A stretch of 59,886 bases of DNA from Circinella umbellata (taxonomy: Eukaryota; Mucoromycota; Mucoromycetes; Mucorales; Lichtheimiaceae). Below are positions 9,331-21,081 of the stretch, in pieces. Both the position numbers and the translations under genes were made by a program. The DNA lies in contig JAIWNF010000113.1 in the NCBI GenBank assembly GCA_025093555.1, positions 1 through 59,886 of the forward strand. The letters run 5' to 3'. Each line of letters opens with the position of its first letter. Position 1 is the stretch's first letter. Below the pieces are notes generated by a model. It had not been told where the DNA came from, did no database searches, and saw only the letters and a list, made by a program, of their open reading frames with translations.

Positions 9331-11814
9331 TATTGATTATTCTCTATAATATATCTATTTTTATATATAGCCGCTACAACATATAGCAATGATCCATATA
9401 AAAAAAATCACTACTGAGCAGTAAAATAATCATGCACAGCTGAAAGGGGTTATTTAGCCATACTTTTTCTTTTCTGTTTTGATAAAAAAACTACACAAAA
9501 CATTTATTTCAATCTAACAATTGTAGAAGCTATAATAAGATCCGAATTATATTGTCTTTTTTTTGTGAGATACGTTTATTTTGTAAAAGAACCAAAAAAT
9601 GGAAAAACCAAATGGAGAGGGACGAAACAAAATGGCAATTGTACACAAGAAATATGACCATACTCAACATTGCAAGTGGAACACCGACAATATAAGAAAA
9701 GGAAAGTATTATAGTCAAAATGATCTATGTGTCTGAAGGAAGGGGAATGCCATGGTTAGAGCAAAAAAAAAGTATACAAAGGGCTTTAAAATTAATAGTT
9801 GCTAAAACTTTCAAGACACGCGTTGCTTTACTAATCTGTATTAGAGTATCTCAACTAACAATGTAGTCGACAATTGTACACTAATAGTGAACACAATGAA
9901 CTTAAATATATACTATCATGAAAACAGGATTATAAAAAAGAAGAACCAAAGAATAAGCAAGCAACAATATAATATTATATTTGTTTTCCAACTCACTAAA
10001 CAAAGCTATTTCTGAAAGTTAGAAAAAAGACTTTAATCTTGCAGCAAGCTATAATATGTTTTCTATGCCAAATATTCTGAATGGAACAGCACACGCTATC
10101 AAAGAAAGACATGGATGATGAAAGGACAAAGAGTGGATAAGATACGTATTACAGCTATGAATCGGATTCCAAGTAGTGTTGCTTGTATGACTCGTATATT
10201 ATTATTATTATCATCAATAACTTATTGGATTTATATACATAAATTCTTTTGGATAATCGAATCTATATTGTTGGCTATTTTAGTGGAGGTTGTTATAGAT
10301 ACGGGGATGGTTTCGATTCCTCGTAATCATGATAATTCAGAATCCTTGATCAGTATAGTATATGTATATTCCATCTAATAAGATACTCGATCCTTTCTGG
10401 ACAAATGCTTTGTATTATATACACGTATATATTTTCTCTCGTTTATACCATAAGTAGTATAATATACCTATGTCTCAAAAAATATTCCTGTATCATATCA
10501 AAGTATTATATATTGTTGCGGTTTATTCATTTTTATCCGACAGAGTAAAGTGTTCTGCTGATTAATGATAATAAAAAAGAATATGTGGATCTAGCATTAT
10601 AATCCCATGCAAATTTTGGGTGTAGATGGATATATATACTATCCAATCCGACTATTCAATGATCTGATCAATTCAAAATGATAATATGTATCTTTTTTTT
10701 TCAACGAGGCTACTTGTAAAAGAACATAAAAATATTACACCAAAAAGTATGTTGCGTTCTTAAATCATTTATAGGTAGCAAGTCAATCAATATGATTATT
10801 ATTATTCTATGCAACTCCAAGATTCATCAAACTTTTTAAATCTATACTTTTCAAATGATCTAATCCCAAAGATGTCGAAATGGTATTACTCGTCCCTGCT
10901 CTTTATATCTCTTATACCATATTATTCTTAACATTATTTATGCTACAATATTTCCTATATTTTACACCCATAATAATATTTTGATTGTCCCCATAATAAA
11001 TAATAGCAAATACCATTGTTCAAGAATAAAAAAAACAATCCATAGAATAATTTATTACTACTACCATGATCATATATATAGCATGATTAACAACCCCAAT
11101 AATATCTCTCTTTCATCCTACCCAATATCCATGATCCAAATCCAAGTATACGAAGCATAATATCAATATATATCCATAACACCTTTTTTTCAATAGTTAT
11201 TGGGACAAGCTATATAATCTGCCCAAAAAATAAAATAAAGTACTAGTGTCAATAGTAAACAAACACATCGTAGTAATATAACTTGAAAGAGGGTGAATGT
11301 GTGTGTGTGTGTAGAAAGAAGGAGTGATAGCATTTATTAATGGTCATGCGCAACATCAGGTTGGATGAGATTGATTATGTGAAGATAACGATATATAACA
11401 AAGAAGGAATTTCGGTTATAAAATTATGCAGCACCCGTCGTATTATATTCAATAAGGTCTATAGGTAAATAAAGCCAATTGCTGTATAAGATGGATTCGT
11501 CGCACTCAATTTACAATCGTCAGCAGAAAAAGATGTATTGTAATTGTGAAGGTGACAGACGGTTATCGCAGTTATCGAATATGTTTGTCTGTTCATATGA
11601 AAGAAGGTATGATAAGTAGATTTAACAATATAAAGAAACTTACCAAAGTCAATTGATACATCTTCAATCATTTATGTGCTATCAAAAGAAAAAAAAGAAC
11701 GTGGTAGTGTCATATGGAGTATGTTTAATGAGATCCACGTCTGTTATAGATTTTGCTTATTTTTTTTCTATTCCCTCCCATCCCGTTAATGTACCTTCAA
11801 CCTGGTAACCTGTT
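9331..11814. other. Long intergenic stretch, nothing recognised
   Basis: About 2.5 kb of AT-rich sequence with a (GT)n run near 11300 and short unsupported open frames. 11700-11814 resembles 50180-50287 only loosely, so the homology to the F2 locus starts here at low identity and jumps at 11815. Confidence 0.45.
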
Positions 11815-12638
11815 CTAAAAATGGTAACTATGTTTTTTATAACAAAATTCTTCCAAAGTAGCACCAGCTTTTTGTTCTACGAGAAGCGTAATTCTAGATA
11901 CATATCCCGCTGGCATATCGAGCACTACGCTGCTCATTCCCAGATCTGATAGAACACAATCATAAGTCGCACTATTATGTTTGCGATGTAATCGACATCC
12001 CAATAAAAAAATAAAAACCACTTACGCGTATTCAGTATGCCAATTATTTGAAGTTTACGGATTTTCTTTTTCATTATCAAGATCAGCAAGAAGACGTAGC
12101 GCCATATCCTTCAGCGTTTTAGGAAGTTTGATAAATTTTTCTATGAGCTCCTTTGAGCCGATACCTGCTTCGTCTGCTCCTCGATTTTCACTTGCGCCAT
12201 ATTCCATTTGTTCTTTCTTTAAAATAAGGTCAGGCTTACATGCTGAAACCTTGGGTTTGATGTGTCCGTCATCATACAACCGATTTTCATTGCATCTTGC
12301 GGAGCCAGCGAGGGTTTGTTGATCGCTTCTAAATAATTTTTCAAAAATGTGTTTAGTACTGTAATCAGGTTAATATCAATTCTTCCACTAGTAAAAGCCC
12401 ATTTTAACTTTTACCTTAAAGCGTCAACTTGTAAATTTTGAAAGTACATATCTATGGCTCTCCAAATCAACATTATCAGATCTCTTTCACCACCTGAAAC
12501 CGCTGTCCGATAAACGTGTCCCCACCTGTAAGAAGAAACTATATCCCAAATCATCCGCTTTGAGAAATCAAGATCAAACTGTTTAACAGGATGAAAGTGT
12601 GCTTTCTCAGCTACTTCCCATATCTGATCTACGTCGGT
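11815..12638 (-). pseudogene. Family P copy F1, 3' half (exons 7-9)
   Basis: Minus-strand exons, numbered as in the fuller copy F4, are 12638-12415 (DVDQIW..., 224 nt, the same length as in F4), 12328-12026 (KPDLILKK, EYGASE, GSKELIEK, LPKTLKDM) and 11945-11815 (LGMSSVVLDMPAGYV). All introns have GT/AG ends. Exon 8 has a 2-nt deletion in an A-rich run after LDNEKE that shifts the frame, and exon 9 ends early at TAG (11815-11817) where F2 has TGG. It is therefore a pseudogene. No known enzyme family is certain. PD followed by EYGASE is faintly like a PD-(D/E)XK nuclease core, but this is conjecture. Confidence 0.7.
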
Positions 12639-12899
12639 CTATACATAGAATATTATTGTTATTATTACGTATTTTTTCGGTATGTCATTATTTTGATGGA
12701 AGAAAGAGATGTCCTACCATATACTAGAACTTTTTAAAAGTCTTTTAATTCTTGCGAATGCCGTTTTTTGTCCATGATGACAATTTTTTTTCGCTTATAA
12801 TGGAGATATTTTTCACTTATGATGGCGAAAATTTTTTTTGGAGGTTTGAGACACCCTATTATACCAATTATCTTCTTTTTTTGTCCAAACATACGCATA

Positions 12900-14170
12900 G
12901 ATAGCTGCCTTTTCGTTATCTTCTTCTAATAATCCTTCGTTTCTTGCTTGAATTAAATGATGGTTTAAATTAAACGGAATAGTTTTTCCAAATAGAGGTC
13001 TGATGATAATCGAGATTTCGATGGATCAAGCAAACAATCAACGAAGTCTTTTCATTCTCTCACCAATTTTATTTCATCATGTACAGTTCAGCACCATATT
13101 TTCTGAATTCGGTAGCACCCAAATAATAGATCATGCTTTGTTTGTCCCCAACAAACGAAAATCAATCTTGAAACCTTAGCTGAGCAACTGTCATAGATTT
13201 TTTTAGTTGGATAAGTTGAGATACTTTCCCCGCTAGATAATGATATATGTTGTATTTAATTATCATTTACTATTGTTATAATTGTTATTATTAAATGTCT
13301 ATTGATCAAACTTTTATATTCATACCTGATTAAACGCAAAGGAGCTGGAAAGAATCGTTCTAGAAGAAGCGACCAAATAACTGATAAATAGTTGTAGTCT
13401 GTAAATCTATTTCTTTGGCTCAATACATCCCTTTTTCTTTGATTAATTCAAGCTTGCATACAGATAAATACGAGAATATTAAAATTTGTGGCTTTACACC
13501 TCTCTATGATCACTATCACAACATTTATACACGTATATAATACAACGGTGTACAAAGAAAATTACGAGAAAAAATACGAGCACTTACATATGTTCCATAG
13601 CTTTACACATGAGTTTGCTCTCACCCTTTACTGTTTTGCTATTTCTTAACAGGATTAGATATCCTTCCCTGAGACGAACCGATCCTGACCCTTGACATGC
13701 CTAAATAACGTTAAAATTAATTTGAAGAACTCATTTTATGACTATAAAGTGAGATACAATGCTTTTAAAAAACAAATTACTTTTCTAAATTTCCAAACAT
13801 CAGCTCCTGTTGTTTCTACTTCTTTAACAGGTTTATTTTTGATGGGTTGTACAGATATTTGATAAGCATCCTTTGATTTTTGGTGAATAATTATTTTTGA
13901 CCATCTGGTCGTTCATCAACAAGATCCAAATAATGGAAGACAGCCCTGTACTACTGATAGAATCATAAGTAAGTGAGTGAACACAGAAAAAAAGCGGTAA
14001 TAAGAATAATTATTTCTTATACCTCATTATTTTTCGTCTTTTCACTAAAGATCTGTAAATCAAACCGGGAGCGAACTGACGAAAGTGAAAACAGCTCTTT
14101 GGAAGAAAATAACTGGAGCCCAAGAACTTACATTATAATTTAGTAAATTCATGAGAATTTAACATTATGA
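12900..14170 (-). pseudogene. F1 5' half: exons from a second Mucoromycota-like family
   Basis: Upstream on the minus strand are exon-like blocks with good splice ends. They encode RSRFDLQIFSEKTKNNE (about 14095-14044), YRAVFHYLDLVDERPDG and QISVQPIKNKPVKEVETTG (about 13947-13780), SGSVRLREGYLILLRN to KLMCKAMEHM (about 13701-13591), FTDYNYLSVIWSLLLERFF (about 13405-13325) and a degenerate FKIDFRL block with stops (about 13180-13000). These do not correspond to the first exons of F4, so F1 appears to join the 5' part of one gene family to the 3' part of another. Several stops and shifts make it a pseudogene. The same blocks recur at offset +38,473 in F2. Confidence 0.55.
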
Positions 14171-14279
14171 ACGAAAAAGAAACCGCAATTGCAAGAATAA
14201 AAATATAAAGGTTGAGTATGTAGGGCTTTTTTTTAAAAGAAAAGCTGCGAAGGAAATCCCAAAATACCAAAATAGATAA

Positions 14280-14283
14280 CCAG
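14280..14283. repeat. Target-site duplication (CCAG), left copy
   Basis: CCAG precedes the left LTR and recurs at 22646-22649. The unoccupied homologous site near 56743-56755 reads AGATAACCAGCAAC with a single CCAG, confirming the duplication and the element boundaries. Confidence 0.9.
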
Positions 14284-14550
14284 TGATGTGAAAGTGAAAT
14301 TTTTCTGTCATACGATTTTAGTAATTCCGAGGATACAACTTATAACTTGTAACACACTAATTTCTTACATATAAACTTAAACGAAACTGTTTATTATTTT
14401 CCCCTTTCTTTCTTTAAAAAACAATCTTACATTACCTCTCTGAATTAGTATGTATTATCAACCAAAGTATTATTATTTAAATTACAACATTTTATTAACT
14501 TTATCAATAAAGCTTTTATCATTATCAGAAAACAAGTCACAACTATATCA
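14284..14550 (+). repeat. 5' LTR of the Ty3 element
   Basis: 267 bp, starting TGATGTGAAAGTG and ending AACTATATCA. The reading frame of gag-pol stays open back into the LTR, but the likely start is the ATG at 14660. Confidence 0.93.
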
Positions 14551-14659
14551 TTTTGGTGCTCACTACAGGGGGAAGAAGAGACAAAGACAATCATTATTGT
14601 ATACTTCATTGTTAAAAATCTCTTCTACCATATCTGAACAAGACAAGACTAACAACGAA

Positions 14660-17600
14660 ATGCCTAGAGAGGCCCCGACCATGCCACGTATACCGACATA
14701 TAGGAAGGGTAATCGTCCGGAACAGTGGTTAAAAATGTTTGATGACGCTATGCAAGTTGGTATAAAATGGTCTGACGATACAAAGCTTAAACTCGTTGCT
14801 TCCTATTTCGACAAAAAGAATAGGGATTGGTTCTATGATCAAGAATTCCAGACATGGAAGGAGTTTTGTGAAGAATTTATAAATAAAAATACAAAGAAAA
14901 AAGACATCAAAGGCGTTACGAAGAAGTTAGAATCTATTCGAAGAAAGAAAAATGAAGACCTGGATGATTTCATCGATCGTTTCGATAATCTTAGACGTAA
15001 ACAAAGAAAAGAAGCTCAAGGTTATAGTGATTTCATTCAACAATTGGATGACTTGGTGTTATGTCATTTATTTATCAAGGCACAAAATTCAAAAAGCATG
15101 CGACATTACATACGACGAAACGATAAACCGAAAACACTTAAAGATGCAAAAAAGGCTGTACAAGAATACGAAGACATCGACTTGGACCAAGGCTCAAGTG
15201 AAGAAGATACGGATATAGATACAGATGGCGAAAGCGATTATCAATCAACTAGCGACTCATCCAGCCAAGAATCATCCGATGGGAAACGCACCAAGTCTAA
15301 AAATAACAAGCAAAAGGGTGTACGAGGGAAAAAGAAGAGAAGAACACGTGCAAAAGCAAGAAACAACAGTGGTACAGACGAAGAGTCGCAACAAGAGGAG
15401 GACCCGGTAACTAAGTTGACGAACAGGTTGGAAAGTCTAACATTGTTGGTACAAGAACAAATGAAAAATAAGAAAAAAGAGGATTTGTGTTACAATTGCC
15501 AAAAAGAAGGACATATTGCCAAGGATTGCACAAAACCGTGTAAAATTTGCGGTGGTTCAAAAGGTGTCCCAAACCATCCTTACTATCAGTGTGAGGATTA
15601 TAAACCTAAAAACAAAGTTCCCATGAAAACGAGTACATCTTACTTGGTTTGGTCAAATGGTGTTAACAAACTCGCGATGGATGACGATAGTTCAAGTGAA
15701 GAATCCGTCAAGCACAACGAGGTGGTTGAAAATTATGCCAATTTCAAGAGAGATAGGATGGATGCCTCATTGTCAGATGAAAAATTGAAAATAAGAACAA
15801 AACCAAAGCGAATCCGGTTAGCTGTTAATTCACCTAATGAACAAGTCGAAGCAAGTAAAGAAAAAATTGGGTCACTTCAAGAAGGTCAAGTCATAGCATC
15901 ATCAAGTCAAAACAAGAAAATGGTAGTAAAGCCCATACAGATGGAGGTAGATTTAAAGGAACAAGACATGCAAGTAAGAAAGAAAATCGAGGACCAAGGT
16001 CAAGTCGAAATTCCCGGTGATCGTATATCAGCTAAAGACATTGCCAATGCAAAAGTTTTTCTGTGTTCTTTAAACCAACTAAACAATAGCGTAACAGGAT
16101 TCCGAACGGATTTAAAAAGATTAGCTACTAAACGACAAAGAAAACCAAAGGTACCAAGAATTGATACATTTTGGGCGGAACAAGAAAAAATACAAGACAA
16201 TACGGGCAATGGAGCCCCTAGTACCAATGTTATTATCCAAGGTTCAGTACAGGTTAACGCGGTTCTGGATTGTGGCTCTGCTGGTTGTCTCATGAGTCTT
16301 GGGATGGCGAAAGCGGTTGGTATCTCGGAATTATTTGAATCACCATTGTTTCACGGAATGGCTGATGGAAGTAAAGTGGCTCCAGTTGGTTATGCAAAAG
16401 ATGTTTCGATTATGATGCAAGGGGTTACCATCGTGACGGATGTTGCGGTATTCGATCAAAACGATTACGATTTCTTGATTGGAAGAAAGGCTTTGCATCG
16501 ATTTGGCTTGTACACGGATTGGTCATCATATCATTGGTTTATCAAGAAAACGGATGGGTCAATAGTGCCGGTACCAGTAATTTATACAAATGAAAAAAAA
16601 AGAGAAATAATAAAATTGGATCCAGAATCAGACATATCAACGGACGAAGAAAGTTATGATGAAGAAACGACTTCAGAATATAGTACATCTTATGTGGTAT
16701 TGGACACTCAAGAATCAAGCATTAAAATAAAAGACAAGTATCACCAACCACAAGATCAACAAAAACCTCCATCAAGATCTGAAGAGATGTGGCAAGCCAT
16801 TGTGAAAGGTGTTGACAATTCGAACTTATCAAAAGAAAATTACCAGCGTCTATTAAATATATTATACAAGTATCAAGATGTGTTTGGGCTCGATTATCAA
16901 GATTTAACACAAACCACATTAGTACAATGCCATGTTGATACAGGTGATGCCAGACCAATTATGCATCAACCAAATCGCTATATGTCACATTCGGAATTGG
17001 AGCAGTTGAAAGGCGAAATTGATGAAATGGTTAAGCAAGGACAACTAATACCATCGTCGAAAGCTCCAGGTGCAGGTGGTTGGTCGTTTCCGGCTTTATA
17101 CGTACGAAAGAATGATAACACGAAGAGGTTATGTGTCCAGTTTCAACGATTAAATGAAGTTACCAAGAAACAAGCATGGCCTACAAACAGTATTACGGAT
17201 TTAATTGAAGAAATAGGATTAAAGAAAGCGTCTTGGATAGCTCAATTCGATTTATTAAAGTCATTCAATCAAATCAAGGTTGCTGAAGATTCTATCGAGA
17301 AATTAACAATGGCCACACCATGGGGAAATTACTCGTACTTAGCTATGCCCTTCGGTTTACTGAACGGTAGCATGATATTGTCCAAGGCTCTCTACATGGC
17401 GATGGCAGGTTTTATTGGTGATTTTGTAAGCACGTACATTGACGACATCTATTTGTATTCTTCTTCATTTGAAGAACATCTATATCATATTGAAAAAGTA
17501 TTCCAAAGGCTGCGCAAAGTTAACATGAAGTTAAAACCAAACAAGTGTTTGTACGGTGTAAAAGAAGCATATGTCCTTGGTTTCCTTGTTTCCAAGAATG

Positions 17601-18133
17601 GTGTTAAACCTCATCCATCAAAATTACTCAAGATACAAGAATTTTCAAGACCGAAAAATAAAACTGATGTAAGAGCGTTTATCTCGTTGGCCGGATTCTT
17701 CAGGCGACATGTGCAGTCATACGGCGAGTTATGTTCCGAATTGACCTTGTTGTTAAAGAAAAATGCCCCGTTCAAGTGGGATGAAAAAAAAGAAGAAGCG
17801 TTTAAAATAATCAAAGAAGCATTAGCCAAGGCAGTAGTCCTCAAATTACCTGATCCGTCAATTCCATACAAATTATACTGTGATGCTAGTGATCTTGCAA
17901 TTGGGGGTGTGCTTACACAGTGGGACGAAGAAAAACAGGCCGAAAGACTGGTATGCTTCTTATCAAGAAAACTCCAAGGAGCCGAATTCAACTATCCTAC
18001 GGTGGAAAAGGAATTGTTATCAATCATATATAATTTAAAAAAATTACGTAAATATTTGCTTGATAAAGATTTTGACCTCTATACAGACAGTACTGCTGTA
18101 CGTTATTTATTTTGTAAAGCGGACCCAAGTTAA
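14660..18133 (+). pseudogene. Ty3 gag-pol: Gag, protease, RT, RNase H
   Basis: From ATG 14660 the frame is open for 1,157 codons. It has a Gag-type capsid region (RPEQWLKMFDDAM onward), a zinc knuckle CYNCQKEGHIAKDC near residues 277-290 followed by a second CKICGG cluster, and an aspartic protease with DCG at about 537 in place of the usual DSG/DTG. The RT has YIDD at about 926-929 and RNase H has YCDAS at about 1073. It stops at TAA 18131-18133 inside RNase H, and the same frame then continues (HHVPGKQNIGADVMSRY) to the Harbinger insertion at 18239. Both lesions make this copy defective in cis. Gag and Pol form one frame, as in several fungal Ty3 lineages. Confidence 0.9.
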
Positions 18134-18238
18134 AAACTGCAACGTTACATTATGGCTGTGCAAGAATATCGGTTCCGAATCCATCATGTACCAGGAAAAC
18201 AAAACATCGGTGCTGATGTAATGTCAAGATATCCGTTA
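18134..18238 (+). pseudogene. Residual RNase H end beyond the stop
   Basis: The frame continues after the TAA with VQEYRFRIHHVPGKQN and GADVMSRYP, the typical end of a Ty3 RNase H/connection region, up to the TTA target site of the Harbinger element. Confidence 0.8.
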
Positions 18239-18447
18239 GACCATCCGCAGCGGTGGTTGTTACAGTAGTTGTGATGTTAAATTTAACAACTTGTTTAACA
18301 CTCAGCTCCTGCAGCGGTAGTTGTTACGATGTTGTTAATCGTAACACTTTCTAAATTTTTCAATAAAAGTTGTGAAGTATCACAACTGCTTGACTTCAAA
18401 AAAAAAAAAATTTCCTTGATTTTTTATTTGTATTTTATATTTTTAAA

Positions 18448-19409
18448 ATGAGCAACGCCATCACTACTACCAATACTCGACCTACAACTCCTGCGATCGA
18501 CAATGGACGCAAGAAAAAAGGTTCTGATTTTAGCAAAGTCGAAGACATTGCTTTGGTAAAGGCGTACCTGGGTGTTACAACCAACCCAACAATAGGCACC
18601 AGCTTGACTGAAGAAGGCTTATGGTCTTCTGTTCTGGAAGGATTTGTCGAGAATTGTGACAACCCATTGCACCGTGATCCCTCTTCATTGAAATCACGAT
18701 TCACTTCCATCTCGGCAAAATGTCAGTTTTTCTCGGCCAGTTATGCAAAAGTGTATGCGGCCAGAAAAAGTGGCGAGAACGAAGACAATTAGGTAAGTCA
18801 ATTTTTCATATTTATATCTAAACCTAACGACAAGTTAAATTAATAAAGCAGTAACTAATAAAGTAATAGTACGAGCAAACCTGTGCTAGATATGTAGACT
18901 TTCGCCCTGCTAATAGTGGCAAGACGTTTGGATTGAGACATGCATGGGATTTACTTAAGGTAGAAGAGAAGTGGAAACCTCGGTTCCCCAAGGAGAACAA
19001 TGAAGTGGAAGTGGTGGGGGAAACCCAACCAAGACCTATTGGCAAACATCAAGCCAAGGCCATAAAATCCACCAAAAGAAAGCGTTCTTCAGAAGATGAG
19101 GATTCTACGGATAAGGAGTCGCTGGAAATGATGCGCATCCAACAAGAAATCGACCGCGAACGCATTGCGACATCAAAAGCGTACGCATATAATGAAAAGG
19201 TGATGATGACACATGCAATCATGAGCGTTGATCCCGCGACTCTTTCTGGTCATCGTAAATACTACTATGAGAAGATGCAAAAAAAGATCGTAGAAGAAAT
19301 GAAGAAGGAGGAAGAAGAAGAGAAAGAAAAACAAAAAATACTTGGAAAAGTAGCAGAAGAAGTAGAAGTAGAAGTAGAAGTAGGAGGGGATGATAGTGAG
19401 CATGAATAA
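18448..19409 (+). CDS. Harbinger Myb/SANT-like accessory protein, 2 exons
   Basis: Exon 1 is 18448-18792 and exon 2 is 18870-19409, phase 0, with a GTAAGT donor and TAG acceptor. Exon 1 has a trihelix/Myb-like region (FSKVEDIALVKAYLGV, LWSSVLEGFVEN, SLKSRFTSI), matching the DNA-binding partner that Harbinger transposases need. Exon 2 gives FRPANSGKTFGLRHAWDLLK and then a long charged tail of E/K repeats ending VEVEVEVGGDDSEHE. The last codon of exon 1 is TAG directly before the donor, so the spliced frame has a stop there unless another donor is used. The protein is either truncated after 114 aa or this copy is inactive. Confidence 0.75.
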
Positions 19410-19475
19410 TAAATTTTTTTTGTTATTAATGTTTAACCTGTTAAACCATAGGTAAGTATCTTTAGCAACGAAGCG

Positions 19476-20891
19476 TTATTCATTTCCATGGCGTTGCCAA
19501 ATATGTTCCACTAAATCATCCAACAGTCTTGTGTGGACATTCTTGTCATGAACAGCTCTTTGACGTTGCTGACGCACAAGTTCTTCTGGCTGCCCACCAT
19601 GCTGGATCGAGGGTGCAACATTGAAGGAACAATGCTCATAATCCAAATCAAACTGTACGCTGTAGTTATCACGTTCATCCTCGACAATCATGTTATGCAT
19701 TATAATACATGCCTTGATGATGTTTGTGAGGTGTGATACATGCCACGAACGTCCAGGCTCCCGGATGATAGCAAACCATTGCTGCAAAACACCAAAGCAA
19801 CGTTCAATGTCTTTCCGTACAGACTCTTGCCTTTTAGCAAACAACTATATTAATAAAGCAGTGAGTTTTTTTTTGGTAGAATGGATGTAATATAACAATG
19901 GTCTCCAGTAAAATGATTCATAATAAAATGATCTACAATCAAAATATCATACCTTATGTTTGTTACCGATTGGGTGCCTGATTGTCTTGACTAGAGTTGC
20001 CCAAGTTGGGTAAATCCCGTCTGCCAAGTAGTACCCTTTGTCATACTGATTGTTGTTGACAGTAAAACTGACAGCGGGAGAGTGGCCATTGATGACATTG
20101 TCAAACAATGGAGATTTGTGTAAGACATTGAGGTCGTTACAAGAGCCTGGGACACCGAAGAAAGAATGCCATATCCACATATCATGGGAGGCGACAGCTT
20201 CAAGAATGACTGTAGGTGCACCTTCTTTACCAGAAGTGTACATCCCAGCCCAACCAGTAGGACAGTTTTTCCACTGCCAATGCATACAGTCAAGCGAACC
20301 TAGCATGCCTGGAAACCCACGGGCTTCTCCAAGAGCCAGTAACTGCTTGAGGTCTTCCTCGTTTGGTTCACGAAGATACTCCTCCCCAAAGCATTCGATA
20401 ATGCCTTGGCAGAAGTTTACCAAACATTCTCTTGAGGTAGAATCCGCCATCTTGAGATACTCATCAACAGCATCGGCGGATCCACCATATGCCAACATGC
20501 GCATGGCAGCGGTTCCTTTGATAAAAGGATGGAATCCAGTCTTACCCGCAGCATCTTTCTTTTGTTTGAAGTACGTGTACTTGGCCTCGAGTTCTTTCAC
20601 GATACGCTCAAAAAGCTCACGCTGCATACGAAATCGACGGCGAAAATACGTCGCGTCATATCTTGGTACTTGCGAAAAATAGTCTTGCATAACTATCAAT
20701 TCGAACATGGCGCGATCGCGATTGAGAATCTTTCGTTTTGGTTTCTGGTGTGCAGAAACAGCAGCGACTCTTCTTTCCCGGTTTCGTTCAAGTATACGCG
20801 AAATTCTTTGACGTAAGCGAAGGCTGTTTTGCTCTAATTGTTCATCGAGCTCAACTCTTCTTTTATGTTTTTGAAGCAATGTAATATTCAT
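19476..20891 (-). CDS. PIF/Harbinger DDE transposase, 2 exons, 435 aa
   Basis: Minus-strand exon 1 is 20891-19953 and exon 2 is 19844-19476, joined in phase 0 (GTATGA donor, TAG acceptor). I chose ATG 20891 (MNITLLQKHKRR) over non-ATG upstream codons. The N-terminal half is basic and helical. The nuclease core (DDE_Tnp_4 type) shows D in GSLDCMHWQWKNCPTGW, D in KGYYLADGIYPTW and E in VRKDIERCFGVLQQWF, then CIIMHNMIVEDER, a typical Harbinger ending. Length and motif spacing are normal and no frame break is seen, so this copy may be active. It converges with the Myb-like gene, 66 bp apart at the 3' ends. Confidence 0.92.
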
Positions 20892-21081
20892 TTTAGTCAA
20901 TTGGAGATTTTTTTTAAAACAAAAAAACTGTTTTATTTTTTTGGTGGAAATTTGACTGTAACAACTTCTGTCACAACTTCCGCTGCACAATTTGGCCAAT
21001 TTGATTGTTAGATGTTGTTACGCGGACTGTTAATTGGGGTAATTTAACAATTTGTAACAACCACCGCTGCGGATGGTCTTA

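Larger units (their letters stand above)
18239..21078. mobile_element. PIF/Harbinger DNA transposon, 2,840 bp
   Basis: Perfect terminal inverted repeats of 26 bp start GACCATCCGCAGCGGTGG at both ends. The element is flanked by the 3-bp duplication TTA (18236-18238 and 21079-21081), the hallmark of PIF/Harbinger. It carries the two expected genes, convergently arranged: a Myb/SANT-like protein on plus and a DDE transposase on minus. Shortened copies of the TIR motif (CAGCGGTAGTTGTTAC near 18315, TTCCGCTGCAC near 20978) form subterminal repeats. Perfect TIRs and an open transposase suggest a recent arrival. Confidence 0.95.

Noticed and set aside
10115..10378. Hydrophobic 87-codon frame that could be a small membrane protein
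   Set aside because: No homologous copy, splice context or conserved motif; length is within chance for this composition.
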